Of a stretch of DNA of 28,533 nucleotides, positions 1-8,124 are shown piece after piece. Under the pieces are notes generated by a model that saw only the letters and a program-made list of their open reading frames with translations, made no database searches and was not told where the DNA came from. Each line of letters starts with the position of its first letter. Position 1 is the stretch's first letter. Location: NCBI GenBank assembly GCA_035650495.1, contig DASRHK010000128.1, forward strand, positions 1 through 28,533, given 5' to 3'. The translations under genes and the position numbers were made by a program. This DNA comes from DASRHK01 sp035650495. GTDB taxonomy: Bacteria; Pseudomonadota; Gammaproteobacteria; Nevskiales; Nevskiaceae.

Positions 1-1
1 C

Positions 2-907
2 AACACCTTCCAGGATGCGGCGAACCAGAAGCTCTCCTACAAGTTCGGCAGCCTGAGCCACACCGACAAGGCGGTGCGCGACCAGGCGGTCGCCCACAAT
101 CTCGAATGCATCGAGCTCGGCAAGGCCTTGGGCTCGAAAGCGATCACCGTCTGGATCGCTGACGGCTCCAATTTCGCCGGGCAGCAGCATTTCGCCCGCG
201 CCCTCGAACGCTATCTCGACAGCATGCGCGGCATCTATGCGGCGCTGCCCGCGGACTGGACCGTCTTCATCGAGCACAAGCTCTATGAGCCGGCGTTCTA
301 CTCGACGGTGATCGCCGATTGGGGCACCAATTACTGGGCGGCGACCCAGCTCGGACCGAAGGCGCGCTGCCTGGTCGATCTCGGCCATCACGCGCCCAAC
401 ACCAACATCGAGATGATCGTCTCGCGCCTCATTCAGTTCGGCAAGCTCGGCGGCTTCCATTTCAACGACAGTAAATACGGCGACGACGATCTCGATTCCG
501 GCTCGGTCAATCCGTTCCAGCTCTTCCTGGTGTTCAACGAGCTGGTCGATGCCGCCGATCGCAAGGCCTTGGACGTCGCACCCGCCTATATGCTCGACCA
601 GTCGCACAACGTGACCGATCCGATCGAGAGCCTGCTGTCGAGCGCCGATGCGATCGCCGCCGCTTATGCGCGCGCGCTGCTGGTGGATCGCGGCGCGCTC
701 GCCGAGCATCAGCGCAACAACGACGTGATGATGGCCTTCCAGGCGCTGCGCCGTGCCTATAATCTCGACGTCACGCCGATCCTCGCGATGGCACGACACG
801 AGCGAGGCGGCGCCATCGATCCGATCGCGGCGTATCGCGAAACCGGCTGGCGCGCGAAGAAGGCCCGCGAGCGCAAGGCGACCGCAGCCGGCGCGGGCAT
901 CGTCTAG
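2..907 (+). CDS. rhaI: L-rhamnose isomerase-type sugar isomerase, 5'-truncated by the window edge
   Basis: Open from the first complete codon at base 2 to TAG at 905-907, giving 301 residues of the C-terminal part. It resembles the Pseudomonas stutzeri-type L-rhamnose isomerase (TIM barrel, about 430 residues), which interconverts L-rhamnose and L-rhamnulose and accepts other aldoses, so roughly 130 N-terminal residues are probably outside the window. Visible metal and substrate motifs in barrel order are VFIEHK (metal Glu), CLVDLGHH (Asp and His) and GFHFNDSKYGDDD (His and paired Asp). A DeoR regulator begins 12 bases after the stop and an FHS sugar symporter follows, so this looks like a sugar utilisation operon. 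The family call is strong. The exact sugar is inferred, because this isomerase type is promiscuous. Confidence 0.88.
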   Translation, partial: NTFQDAANQKLSYKFGSLSHTDKAVRDQAVAHNLECIELGKALGSKAITVWIADGSNFAGQQHFARALERYLDSMRGIYAALPADWTVFIEHKLYEPAFYSTVIADWGTNYWAATQLGPKARCLVDLGHHAPNTNIEMIVSRLIQFGKLGGFHFNDSKYGDDDLDSGSVNPFQLFLVFNELVDAADRKALDVAPAYMLDQSHNVTDPIESLLSSADAIAAAYARALLVDRGALAEHQRNNDVMMAFQALRRAYNLDVTPILAMARHERGGAIDPIAAYRETGWRAKKARERKATAAGAGIV

Positions 908-919
908 AGCGAACCGAGC

Positions 920-1708
920 ATGCACGCCGCCGAACGCGAACAACGGATCCTCCAGCTGCTGCAGCAGCGCGGCTTCGTCGCCTTCCAGGAGCTCGACAGC
1001 CAGCTCGATGCCTCGCCCGCGACGCTGCGGCGCGATCTCGACAAGCTCGAGACCGCCGGTCGCATCGTGCGCGTGCGCGGCGGCGCGCGGCTCGCGGAGG
1101 CGCCGCCGGATTCCAGCCACGACGTGCAGCATCTGCGCGGCGTGCCGTTCCATCAGAACATCGCGCGCAACACCGACGCGAAGCGCGCGATCGGCCGTGC
1201 CGCCGCCCAGCTGTGCCGGCCGCGCGAGTCGGTGATCATCGACGGCGGCTCGACGACGCTCGCGATGTGCCCGCACCTCGACGCGCTCGAGCTGCAGGTG
1301 CTGTCGAACTCGCTGCACATCATCAACGCGCTGCTGACCCAGCCGTCGACGCGCATCGCGATCCCCGCCGGCACCGTCTTCCGCGAGCAGAACATCGTGC
1401 TCTCGCCGTTCGACGACGACGGCATGGGCGGCTATCGCGCGTCGCGCATGTTCATGGGCGCGGCCGCGGTCGGCCGCCACGGCGTCATGCAGGCCGACCT
1501 GATCCTCGCGCAGGCCGAGCGCCGCCTGCTCGAGCGCGCCGACGAGCTGGTGCTGCTGGTCGACTCGAGCAAGTTCGAGGCGCCTGCCGGTCACGTCGTG
1601 TGCGCGCTGAAGGAAGTCGACACCGTCATCACCGACGAGGAGATCCGCGTCGAGCACATGAAGCTGCTCAAGGAAAGCGGCGTCAACGTCATCATCGCGA
1701 AGAGCTGA
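920..1708 (+). CDS. DeoR/GlpR-family transcriptional regulator
   Basis: 262 residues, the normal size for DeoR-family sugar regulators. Residues 1-57 form the winged HTH: the recognition segment SPATLRRDLDKLE (about 32-44) is the classical DeoR signature, followed by the wing IVRVRGGARL. From about residue 75 it has the ribose-5-phosphate-isomerase-like effector domain, with the phosphosugar-binding DGGSTT segment near residues 110-115 and a later LVDSSKF motif. Such proteins usually repress a neighbouring catabolic operon until a phosphorylated sugar intermediate binds. Here the neighbours are a rhamnose isomerase-type gene 12 bases upstream and an FHS transporter immediately downstream, so that operon is the likely target. 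The ribosome binding site is weak, suggesting coupling to the upstream gene. Confidence 0.9.
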   Translation: MHAAEREQRILQLLQQRGFVAFQELDSQLDASPATLRRDLDKLETAGRIVRVRGGARLAEAPPDSSHDVQHLRGVPFHQNIARNTDAKRAIGRAAAQLCRPRESVIIDGGSTTLAMCPHLDALELQVLSNSLHIINALLTQPSTRIAIPAGTVFREQNIVLSPFDDDGMGGYRASRMFMGAAAVGRHGVMQADLILAQAERRLLERADELVLLVDSSKFEAPAGHVVCALKEVDTVITDEEIRVEHMKLLKESGVNVIIAKS

Positions 1709-1712
1709 TTCC

Positions 1713-3017
1713 CTGAACAAGACTTCCAACCTGCTGGTCGCCGGCGTCGTCGCGCTGTTCTTCATCTGGGGCGGCATCACCAGCTTGAACGACGTGCTGA
1801 TCCCCAAGCTCAAGGATCTGTTCTCGCTGTCCTACGCGGAAGCGATGCTGATCCAGTTCGCGTTCTTCACGGCTTACGCAGTCGTGTCATTGCCGGCGGG
1901 CGGACTGGTGGGACGTCTGGGCTACGGTCGCGGCATCGTCGCGGGGCTCGCGATCATGGGCTGCGCGTGCGTGCTGTTCGTGCCGGCGGCCGCATCGGCG
2001 AGCTATCCGCTCTTCCTCGGCGCGCTGTTCATCCTCGCCGGCGGCATCACCATCCTGCAGGTGGCTGCGAATCCGCTGATCGCGAACCTCGGCGATCCGG
2101 ATTCCGGCAGCGCGCGGCTGACGCTCGCGCAAGCGTTCAACTCGCTCGGCACCACAGTGATGCCGTACTTCGGCGCGCGATTGATGCTCGGCGACATCGC
2201 GCACGAATCGTCGGCGGATCTTTCCGGCAGCGAGCTCGTCGCATTCCAGGCGCGCGAAGCCGCAGTGGTCGGACACAGCTACCTCGGGCTCGCCGTCGCG
2301 CTGTTCCTCGTCGCCGCATCGTTCTGGCTGTGGCGCGATCGCCTCGGCAGCGGCGGCCGCGCCGCGACGTTCTCCGGCAGCCTGCAGCTGCTGCGACGAC
2401 GTCCGCGCCTCGCGTTCGGCGTCGCCGCGATCTTCCTCTACGTCGGCGCCGAAGTGACGATCGGCAGCTTCCTCGTCAGCTATCTGATGCAGTCGTCCAC
2501 GCTCGGGCTGACCGAGCGCGACGCGGGCCAGCACATCTCGCTCTACTGGGGCGGCGCGATGGTCGGCCGCTTCATCGGCGCGCTGCTGCTGCGACGTATC
2601 GCCGCGGGCCGCTTGCTCTCGATCGTCGCGCTCGGCGCTGCGACGCTCGCATTGCTGTCGGCCGCGTCGCACGGCGCGATCGCGGCGTGGACGTTGCTCG
2701 CCGTCGGCGTCATGAACGCGATCATGTTCCCGACCATCTTCAGCCTCGCGGTCGAGCGCATGGGCCACGAGACGCCGCGCGCATCGGGCTTGCTGTGCAT
2801 GGCCATTGTCGGCGGCGCGATCATCCCGGTGCTCGCCGGGTCGGTCGCCGATGCGAGCAGCATCGCGATGGCGCTCACCGTGCCCGCGCTCTGCTACGTC
2901 GTCATCGCCGGCTTCGGCTGGCATGCGCGCAAGCCCGCGACGCAGTACGCTCACCCGGCCACGCACATGGGAGACGCGCATGCAGCAGGTCTTCATCACC
3001 TCGACGGGCGGTCCTGA
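1713..3017 (+). CDS. FHS-family sugar:H+ symporter (FucP/GluP-like MFS), probable CTG start
   Basis: Twelve-helix major facilitator of the fucose/galactose/glucose:H+ symporter family, which imports a sugar with protons across the inner membrane. From CTG 1713 the protein has 434 residues, close to E. coli FucP (438). The first helix has the family signature FFIWGGITSLNDVLIP. The only other plausible starts (TTG 1785 and CTG 1731/1734) delete or shorten that helix, and there is no in-frame ATG or GTG before 1785. A purine-rich stretch (GAAGAG, about 1699-1704) lies in the end of the DeoR gene, whose stop is 4 bases upstream. Asp27 aligns with the proton-coupling Asp of FucP. The FucP Glu in the CLETAANP loop is Gln here (ILQVAANP), as in GluP-type members. 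The C-terminal tail overlaps the next gene by 38 bases. The substrate is unknown; context suggests L-rhamnose or a related sugar. Confidence 0.82.
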   Translation: MNKTSNLLVAGVVALFFIWGGITSLNDVLIPKLKDLFSLSYAEAMLIQFAFFTAYAVVSLPAGGLVGRLGYGRGIVAGLAIMGCACVLFVPAAASASYPLFLGALFILAGGITILQVAANPLIANLGDPDSGSARLTLAQAFNSLGTTVMPYFGARLMLGDIAHESSADLSGSELVAFQAREAAVVGHSYLGLAVALFLVAASFWLWRDRLGSGGRAATFSGSLQLLRRRPRLAFGVAAIFLYVGAEVTIGSFLVSYLMQSSTLGLTERDAGQHISLYWGGAMVGRFIGALLLRRIAAGRLLSIVALGAATLALLSAASHGAIAAWTLLAVGVMNAIMFPTIFSLAVERMGHETPRASGLLCMAIVGGAIIPVLAGSVADASSIAMALTVPALCYVVIAGFGWHARKPATQYAHPATHMGDAHAAGLHHLDGRS

Positions 3018-3996
3018 GAAGCTCGCGGTCCGCGAATCGCCGGACCCCCAGCCCACCGCTGATCAGCTGCGCATCCGCGTCAAGGCGAGCGGGATCAATT
3101 TCGCCGACATCCTCGCGCGCAAGGGGCTCTATCCGGACGCGCCGAAGCTGCCCGCGGTCGTCGGCTACGAAGTCGCCGGCACCGTCGACGCGGTCGGACC
3201 GCAGGCGAGCGGCGACTGGATCGGCAAGCCCGTCTTCTCGCTGACGCGCTTCGGCGGCTACGCCGACACCGTGTGCGTGTCGCAGCAGCAGGTGTTCGAG
3301 AAGCCGGCGCAGCTCAGCTTCGAGCAATGCGCGGCGATCCCGGTGAACTACCTCACCGCGTGGCAGCTCATGGTCGCGGTCGGCTCGCTGTCGAAGGACG
3401 AGACGATCCTCATCCACAACGCGGGCGGCGGCGTGGGGCTCGCGGCGATCGACATCGGCCGGCACGTCGGCGCGCGCATGATCGGCACCGCGAGTGCCGG
3501 CAAGCATGCGTTCCTCAAATCGCGCGGACTGCATGAAGCCATCGACTACACGCGCGGCGACTGGACGCCGGAGCTGATGCGGCTCACCGAGAATCGCGGC
3601 GCCGAGCTGATCCTCGATCCGCTCGGCGGCGCGCATTGGAAGAAGAGCTATCGCGCGCTGCGGCACACGGGCCGGCTCGGCATGTTCGGCATCTCCACCG
3701 CAGCCGAATCGCCGTTGCCCGGAGTGCTCAAGCTCCTGTCGGTCGTGGTCAGCCTGCCGCTGTTCAATCCGATCTCGCTGATGAACGACAACCGATCGGT
3801 GTTCGGCGTCAACCTCGGCCACATGTGGCACGAGACCGCGAAGATCCGGATCTGGATGGACGCCATCCTCCGCGGCGTCGCCGACGGCTGGGTGCGTCCG
3901 CACGTCGATCGCACCTTTGCGCTGGCGCAGGCGGGCGAGGCCCAGGCCTACATCGAGGCGCGCAAGAACACGGGCAAGGTCGTGCTCACGGTGTAG
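2980..3996 (+). CDS. Zinc-independent MDR oxidoreductase (quinone reductase / VAT-1-like)
   Basis: 338 residues, start ATG 2980 after a GGGAGA ribosome binding site. Two-domain medium-chain dehydrogenase/reductase. The N-terminal GroES-like catalytic fold contains VKASGINFADILARKGLYP (around 34-52), the zinc-less quinone-reductase form in which the Cys and His zinc ligands are absent. The Rossmann NADPH loop is AGGGVG (148-153). The C-terminal stretch with VFGVNLGHMW and NTGKVVLTV resembles the VAT-1 homologue branch. It probably reduces a small quinone or enone with NADPH in the cytosol; the substrate cannot be read from the sequence. It overlaps the transporter gene by 38 bases and is probably co-transcribed with it, but a link to sugar use is not evident. 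Confidence 0.85.
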   Translation: MQQVFITSTGGPEKLAVRESPDPQPTADQLRIRVKASGINFADILARKGLYPDAPKLPAVVGYEVAGTVDAVGPQASGDWIGKPVFSLTRFGGYADTVCVSQQQVFEKPAQLSFEQCAAIPVNYLTAWQLMVAVGSLSKDETILIHNAGGGVGLAAIDIGRHVGARMIGTASAGKHAFLKSRGLHEAIDYTRGDWTPELMRLTENRGAELILDPLGGAHWKKSYRALRHTGRLGMFGISTAAESPLPGVLKLLSVVVSLPLFNPISLMNDNRSVFGVNLGHMWHETAKIRIWMDAILRGVADGWVRPHVDRTFALAQAGEAQAYIEARKNTGKVVLTV

Positions 3997-4008
3997 CGGC
4001 TGCTCCGG

Positions 4009-4014
4009 TAAAAT
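4009..4014 (+). promoter_or_regulatory. Probable -10 box for the tRNA-Ser gene
   Basis: TAAAAT lies 38 bases before the mature tRNA 5' end and is followed by a GC-rich discriminator, as is common at stable-RNA promoters under stringent control. I see no convincing -35 at 16-18 bases upstream; that position overlaps the stop codon of the oxidoreductase gene. A short leader hairpin (CCCCG 4022-4026 with CGGGG 4033-4037) lies between the box and the tRNA. Confidence 0.4.
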
Positions 4015-4051
4015 GCCGCGTCCCCGCGTCGCCGGGGGCTCAAGAACGTCC

Positions 4052-4143
4052 GGAGAGCTGGCCGAGTGGACGAAGGCGCACCCCTGCTAAGGGTGTATGG
4101 GCCCAAAAGCTCATCGAGGGTTCGAATCCCTCGCTCTCCGCCA
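4052..4143 (+). tRNA. serX-type tRNA-Ser(GCT): tRNA-Ser (anticodon GCT)
   Basis: Class II tRNA with a long variable arm. The acceptor strands GGAGAGC (from 4052) and GCTCTCC (4133-4139) pair over 7 bp, with G as discriminator and an encoded CCA at 4141-4143. The anticodon stem CACCC/GGGTG encloses loop CTGCTAA with anticodon GCT at 4086-4088, reading serine codons AGC and AGU. The T-loop has GGTTCGAATCC. No integrase or repeated tRNA 3' end is visible, so there is no sign that it serves as an attachment site here. Confidence 0.97.
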
Positions 4144-4260
4144 GTTCTGCGCGACTCGCAGCGCTGAAAATTCTTCACGGTGTGAGATTTTCTCTAACCC
4201 CGGTCGCGCTGAACCGGGCAAAGTGGCCGCTGTCGGTTTAAGAGAGCCGAACGCACACGT
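4144..4260. other. Gap between tRNA-Ser and the receiver gene
   Basis: 117 bases without a gene. It contains one inverted repeat, CCCGGT (4199-4204) with ACCGGG (4213-4218), which has no T-run after it and so is not a convincing terminator. No clear sigma-70 or sigma-54 promoter is seen. The receiver gene may be read from the tRNA promoter or from an unrecognised one. Confidence 0.4.
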
Positions 4261-4737
4261 ATGCCCGGAATGCCGAAACGCCAGTCCCGCCTGCTGATCA
4301 TCGACGATGACCCGGTCATCAGCGCCGTCTACCGCAAGAAATTCCTCGACAGCGGGTTCACCGTCGAGATCGCGGCGGATGCCTCGCGCGGCGCGGCGTC
4401 GATCATCGCGAGCGCGCCCGACATCGTGCTGCTCGACCTGAACCTCGGCGAGCGCTCGGGGCTCGACCTGCTGCGCGACCTGCGCTCGGTGCCGAAATTC
4501 CGCGACCTGCCGATCGTGGTGATCACCGCCGAGCCGGAAGACTCGCCGATGCTCGCCGCGGCGAACGAGTCCGCCGTCACCGGCGTGCTGCGCAAGGAAG
4601 AATGGAGCGTCGAGGCCGTGCTGTCCGCGGTCGACTGGGCGCTCAAGCAGCCGCAGCGCGCCGCCGCACGTGCGCAGGCGGAGACCGCCAGCTTTCCAGA
4701 GCGCGAATCCGCCCACGTACGTCGCCGCTATCAGTAG
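4261..4737 (+). CDS. Single-domain response regulator (receiver only)
   Basis: 158 residues: one CheY-like receiver domain (about 9-128) plus a basic, Arg/Ala-rich tail with no output domain. The acidic pocket is IIDDDP (Asp15-17), the phospho-acceptor Asp59 is in VLLDLNL, the switch Thr89 is in VVITAE, and the conserved Lys112 is in LRKEEW rather than the usual KP. All the catalytic residues are present, so it should be phosphorylatable. No kinase lies next to it, so its partner is unknown. ATG 4261 has only a distant AGAGAG; ATG 4270 (MPKRQ) is an alternative. Its 3' end overlaps the convergent PQQ dehydrogenase gene by 7 bases. Confidence 0.88.
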   Translation: MPGMPKRQSRLLIIDDDPVISAVYRKKFLDSGFTVEIAADASRGAASIIASAPDIVLLDLNLGERSGLDLLRDLRSVPKFRDLPIVVITAEPEDSPMLAAANESAVTGVLRKEEWSVEAVLSAVDWALKQPQRAAARAQAETASFPERESAHVRRRYQ

Positions 4738-6848
4738 CCGCGCTTCGCGAGCTCCATCTTCACCATCAGCACCGCGAAGTGCCACGCGGTCTTGACCTGA
4801 TCCCACGCTGACGGCTGGTAATCCGCCTGCTGGCGGATGTAATTGCGCAAGCCGTCGAGCTGCTCGTCGTCGAGCTCGTCGAAGATCGGCATGCCGCGCG
4901 CCTGCAGCGCGCCGCCGCGCACGATGGCGTTGAACGCATCGGCTTGCAGCGGGATCGGCGACGCGCGCAGATCGGGCGCCGCGCCGCCGGCGATCACCGC
5001 GGTGCCGTGACAGATGATGCAGTTCTTCGCATAGATCACTTTGCCTTTGTCGGCGAGCGCGACGTCGACGTGGAAATCGGGCGCCGCGAGCGGCTTCGGC
5101 TGTTCCGGCGGCGGCGACGGCGGCAGCGTCGCGTTGCCGTCGAGCACGTAGGTCAGCAAGCGGCGCGGATGATTGCGCCCGACCCAGCCGTGCTGCGCCG
5201 AGAGCGATCCCATCAGCATCTGTCCGCCCGCCCATCCTGCGAGGATCGACACGTATTGCTTGCCGTCGACCATGTAGGTGATCGGCGGCGCCTGCGTGCC
5301 GACGCCCATGTCGCGACCCCAGAGCTCGGCGCCGGTCGTCGCGTCGCGCGCGACGAATTTTCCGTCCGCTTGTCCCTGGAAGACGAGACCGCCGTGCGTC
5401 GCCATCACGCCGCCGTTGGTGGCGCCGGGCAGCGGAATGCTCCACACGGCTTTCTGATGCGCGGCGTCCCACGCGAGCAGCGAGCTCGATCCCGCGCTCT
5501 TCGGAACGTCGTCGAAGAAAGGCCGGATGCCGATCGGCCCCTGCTTGTCCATGTCGTAGGTCTTCGGATCGAAGCCGGCGTCGTTGTAATAGCCGGCCAT
5601 CTCGTGCGCAGGGATGTAAGTGAGCTGCGTGTCCGGCGAGTACGCCATCGGCTGCCAGTTGTGCAGGCCCGCGGAGCCTGGCCAGATCAGCGCCTCGCCG
5701 TTCTCGTAGCGCGCGCCCTTGTTCTCGACCGGACGTCCCGTCGCCATGTCGACGTGATCGGCCCACGTCACCTTGCCCGCCTTCTCTGCCGAGATCAGCT
5801 TGCCGGTCTCGCGATCGATCACATAGAAGAAGCCGTTCTTCGGCGCGTGCAGGATCACCTTGCGCGGCTTGCCATCGATGGGAATCGTCGCGAGCACGAT
5901 GTCCATCGTCGAATTGAAGTCCCACGATTCGCCGGGCGTGGTCTGGTAATGCCAGAGGTATTCGCCGGTGTCGGCGTCGAGCGCGACGACGGAGCACAGA
6001 TACAGATTGTCGCCGCCGCCCGGCGAGCGCAGCTTCGCGTTCCACGGTCCGCCGTTGCCGGTGCCGATGTAGACGCGATTCATCTCGGGGTCGTAGGTCA
6101 TCGCGTTCCACGCCGTGCCGCCGCCGCCGTACTTCCACCACTCGCCGGTCCAGGTTTTCGCGGCGACTTCCATCGCCTTGTTCTCGAATCCCTTCGACGG
6201 ATCGCCCGGCACCATCCACCAGCGCCAGACCTGCTTGCCGGTCTCGGCATCGTACGCCGTCACGTATCCACGCACGTGACCGAAGTCGGCGCCGCCGTGA
6301 CCAATGAGCACCTTGCCGTTGAACACGCGCGGCGCGCCGGTGATGTAGCGGTTGTCGCCGGGCTCGGTGGTCTGCGTTTCCCAGACGAGCTTGCCGCTGG
6401 CCGCGTCGAGCGCGAACAGTCGACCGTCCTGCACGCCGGCGTAAACCTTCCCTTTCCAGAACGTCATGCCGCGCGAGCCCCACGCCATGCGCATCTTGTG
6501 CGCGTCGACGTGCGGGTCGTAATTCCACAGGAGCTTGCCGGTCTTCGCGTCGACCGCGTGCACGACGGAGAAGCCGGCGGCGAAATAGATCACGCCGTCG
6601 ACCGCGACCGGCGCGGTCGAGACGTTCCAGAAATCGGGAAGCTCCATCGTCCAAGCGAGCCCGAGCTTCCCGACGTTGCCCTTGTTGATCTGATCGAGCG
6701 GGCTGAAGCGCTGCTCGTTGAACTTGTTGCCGTACGCGGGCCAGTTCGCGCCGTCGGCGTCGTTGGCGAGCGCGGCGTTGTCGATCTCTGTCGCGTGCGC
6801 GAGCGGTGCGATGGTCAACGCAATCGCGATGAGCGCGGCGTGCTTCAT
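4731..6848 (-). CDS. PQQ-dependent dehydrogenase with C-terminal cytochrome c (type II quinohemoprotein)
   Basis: 705 residues; start ATG at 6848 after a GGGGAG ribosome binding site. A signal peptide (1-19, ending LAHA) sends it to the periplasm. An eight-bladed quinoprotein propeller (about 30-565) has repeated tryptophan-docking motifs (e.g. DAKTGKLLWNY, DAETGKQVWRW, DATTGAELWGR). The C-terminal cytochrome c domain carries heme motif CIICH (610-614) and a likely axial Met653. This layout matches quinohemoprotein alcohol dehydrogenases, which oxidise alcohols and pass electrons PQQ-heme-to an external acceptor. Catalytic Asp310 (WDF) and Asn265 (GNGG) are present. Differences: the vicinal Cys-Cys near PQQ is missing (Arg120-Met121 at the aligned place), the metal-binding Glu is Asp188, and Asn312 is at the position that is Asp in lanthanide enzymes. 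The substrate is therefore uncertain. No PQQ synthesis genes lie nearby. Confidence 0.9.
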   Translation of the reverse strand: MKHAALIAIALTIAPLAHATEIDNAALANDADGANWPAYGNKFNEQRFSPLDQINKGNVGKLGLAWTMELPDFWNVSTAPVAVDGVIYFAAGFSVVHAVDAKTGKLLWNYDPHVDAHKMRMAWGSRGMTFWKGKVYAGVQDGRLFALDAASGKLVWETQTTEPGDNRYITGAPRVFNGKVLIGHGGADFGHVRGYVTAYDAETGKQVWRWWMVPGDPSKGFENKAMEVAAKTWTGEWWKYGGGGTAWNAMTYDPEMNRVYIGTGNGGPWNAKLRSPGGGDNLYLCSVVALDADTGEYLWHYQTTPGESWDFNSTMDIVLATIPIDGKPRKVILHAPKNGFFYVIDRETGKLISAEKAGKVTWADHVDMATGRPVENKGARYENGEALIWPGSAGLHNWQPMAYSPDTQLTYIPAHEMAGYYNDAGFDPKTYDMDKQGPIGIRPFFDDVPKSAGSSSLLAWDAAHQKAVWSIPLPGATNGGVMATHGGLVFQGQADGKFVARDATTGAELWGRDMGVGTQAPPITYMVDGKQYVSILAGWAGGQMLMGSLSAQHGWVGRNHPRRLLTYVLDGNATLPPSPPPEQPKPLAAPDFHVDVALADKGKVIYAKNCIICHGTAVIAGGAAPDLRASPIPLQADAFNAIVRGGALQARGMPIFDELDDEQLDGLRNYIRQQADYQPSAWDQVKTAWHFAVLMVKMELAKRGY

Positions 6849-6908
6849 TTCCACTCCCCGGGACGCGGCGAGCCCGCGCGGCTGGCATTGTAAGCAACCC
6901 GTGCGATC

Positions 6909-7550
6909 ATGAGCCGGATGCGGACCTCCCCCATCGTCCTGCTGACCGCGGCAACGCTGCTGGCGCTCGCCGTCTCCGCGATCCGTCCATTTGATTTCAC
7001 GACCTGGGTGCTCGAGGTCTTCCCGATCCTGATCGCGCTGCCGGTGCTGTGGGCCACGCATCGACGGTTCCCGCTCACCAATCTCCTCTACGCGCTGATC
7101 TTCCTGCACGCCGTCGTGCTGATGACCGGCGGGCATTACTCGTACGCGCGCGTGCCGCTCGGCTTCGCGATCGAGAGCTTGTGGCAGCTCGGCCGCAATC
7201 CGTACGACAAGATCGGCCACTTCATGCAGGGCTTCGTGCCGGTGCTGGTCGCGCGCGAGCTCTTCATCCGCGGCGGTTACGTGCAGGGACCGAAGATGCG
7301 CGCGTTTCTTGCGATCTGCGTCGTCATGACCGTCAGCGCTTGCTACGAATTGATCGAATGGGCCTCGGCGATCGCGCTCGGACAGGGCGCGGACGAGTTC
7401 CTCGGCACGCAAGGCGATCCGTGGGACACGCAGTCCGACATGCTGTTCGCGCTGATCGGCGGAATCAGCGGCCTCGTCTTGCTGTCGCGCTGGCACGATC
7501 GCCAGATCGCTGCGATGAACGCATGGAAGCCTTCTTCGTCTCGTTCCTGA
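6909..7550 (+). CDS. DUF2238 (YjdF-family) integral membrane protein
   Basis: 213 residues with about six hydrophobic segments, starting with one at roughly 7-25. Conserved polar stretches between helices include GRNPYDKIGHFMQGFVPVLVARE (around 97-119), CYELIEW, and GTQGDPWDTQSDM near the C-terminus, which are the features of the DUF2238/YjdF family of inner-membrane proteins of unknown function. ATG 6909 gives a normal-length protein, though the ribosome binding site is poor. It diverges from the PQQ dehydrogenase gene across 60 bases, and its last 28 bases overlap the next gene, so the two are likely translationally coupled. Confidence 0.82.
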   Translation: MSRMRTSPIVLLTAATLLALAVSAIRPFDFTTWVLEVFPILIALPVLWATHRRFPLTNLLYALIFLHAVVLMTGGHYSYARVPLGFAIESLWQLGRNPYDKIGHFMQGFVPVLVARELFIRGGYVQGPKMRAFLAICVVMTVSACYELIEWASAIALGQGADEFLGTQGDPWDTQSDMLFALIGGISGLVLLSRWHDRQIAAMNAWKPSSSRS

Positions 7551-8086
7551 CGGTCTTCCTCGGCGAGATCGGCGACAAGACGCAGCTGCTCGCGATCATG
7601 CTGGCGACGCGCTTCCGCGAGCCGTGGCCGATCGCTGCGGGCATCCTGACCGCGACGCTGGCGAATCACGCGGTCGCGGCGCTCGCCGGTCAGTGGATCC
7701 ATCGGGCGCTGCCCGAAACGACGCTCGCGTGGCTCGTCGGCCTGTCGTTCATCGCGGTCGGCGTCTGGGCGTTGAAGCCCGACACCGCCGAAGAACGCGA
7801 AGGACAGCGCGCAGGTCGGAGCGTGTACTGGATCACGGTCGTGAGCTTCTTCCTCGCCGAGATCGGCGACAAGACGCAGATCGCGACGACGGTTCTCGCG
7901 GCGAAGTACGCGTCGCTCGTCGCGGTCGTTGCGGGGACGACGCTCGCGATGCTCGCGGCCGACGTCCCGGTGATCTTCCTGGGCGCGCGGTTTGCGGAGC
8001 GTCTGCCGCTCAAGCCGATCCGGTGGATCGCGGCGGCGCTCTTCATCGGGCTCGGCATCGCGGTGCTTGTAGAGAAAACCCACTAG
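7523..8086 (+). CDS. UPF0016/GDT1 (TMEM165-type) cation transporter, probable Mn2+ exporter
   Basis: 187 residues, six predicted helices arranged as two repeats. Each repeat carries the family signature EIGDKT (15-20 and 113-118), whose acidic residues line the ion path. Members include bacterial Mn2+ exporters (MntX/MneA type) and eukaryotic Golgi Mn2+/Ca2+ transporters, so export of Mn2+ or Ca2+ across the inner membrane is the likely role. ATG 7523 is the start that retains the first repeat (MEAFFVSFLTVFLGEIGDKT). It overlaps the DUF2238 gene by 28 bases. No manganese riboswitch (yybP-ykoY) can be seen, as the gene has no leader of its own. Confidence 0.9.
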   Translation: MEAFFVSFLTVFLGEIGDKTQLLAIMLATRFREPWPIAAGILTATLANHAVAALAGQWIHRALPETTLAWLVGLSFIAVGVWALKPDTAEEREGQRAGRSVYWITVVSFFLAEIGDKTQIATTVLAAKYASLVAVVAGTTLAMLAADVPVIFLGARFAERLPLKPIRWIAAALFIGLGIAVLVEKTH

Positions 8087-8124
8087 CCCTGCAGCATTCG
8101 CCAGTGCGCGCCGTCGAATCCTCT

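Noticed and set aside
1887..3056. A 389-codon minus-strand open frame opposite the sugar symporter
   Set aside because: Arg/Glu/Asp-rich shadow without recognisable domain or ribosome binding site.
4052..4143. tRNA-Ser as an integration site for a mobile element
   Set aside because: No integrase, no repeated tRNA 3' end and no change in gene character downstream.
4199..4218. Hairpin CCCGGT/ACCGGG after tRNA-Ser as a terminator
   Set aside because: Six-base stem with no T-run; cannot be called a terminator.
4944..6893. A 649-codon open frame on the plus strand opposite the PQQ dehydrogenase, and a longer minus-strand frame extending past both ends of it
   Set aside because: Composition is dominated by Arg, Ala and Val with no domain; they are shadows of the GC-rich PQQ dehydrogenase gene.
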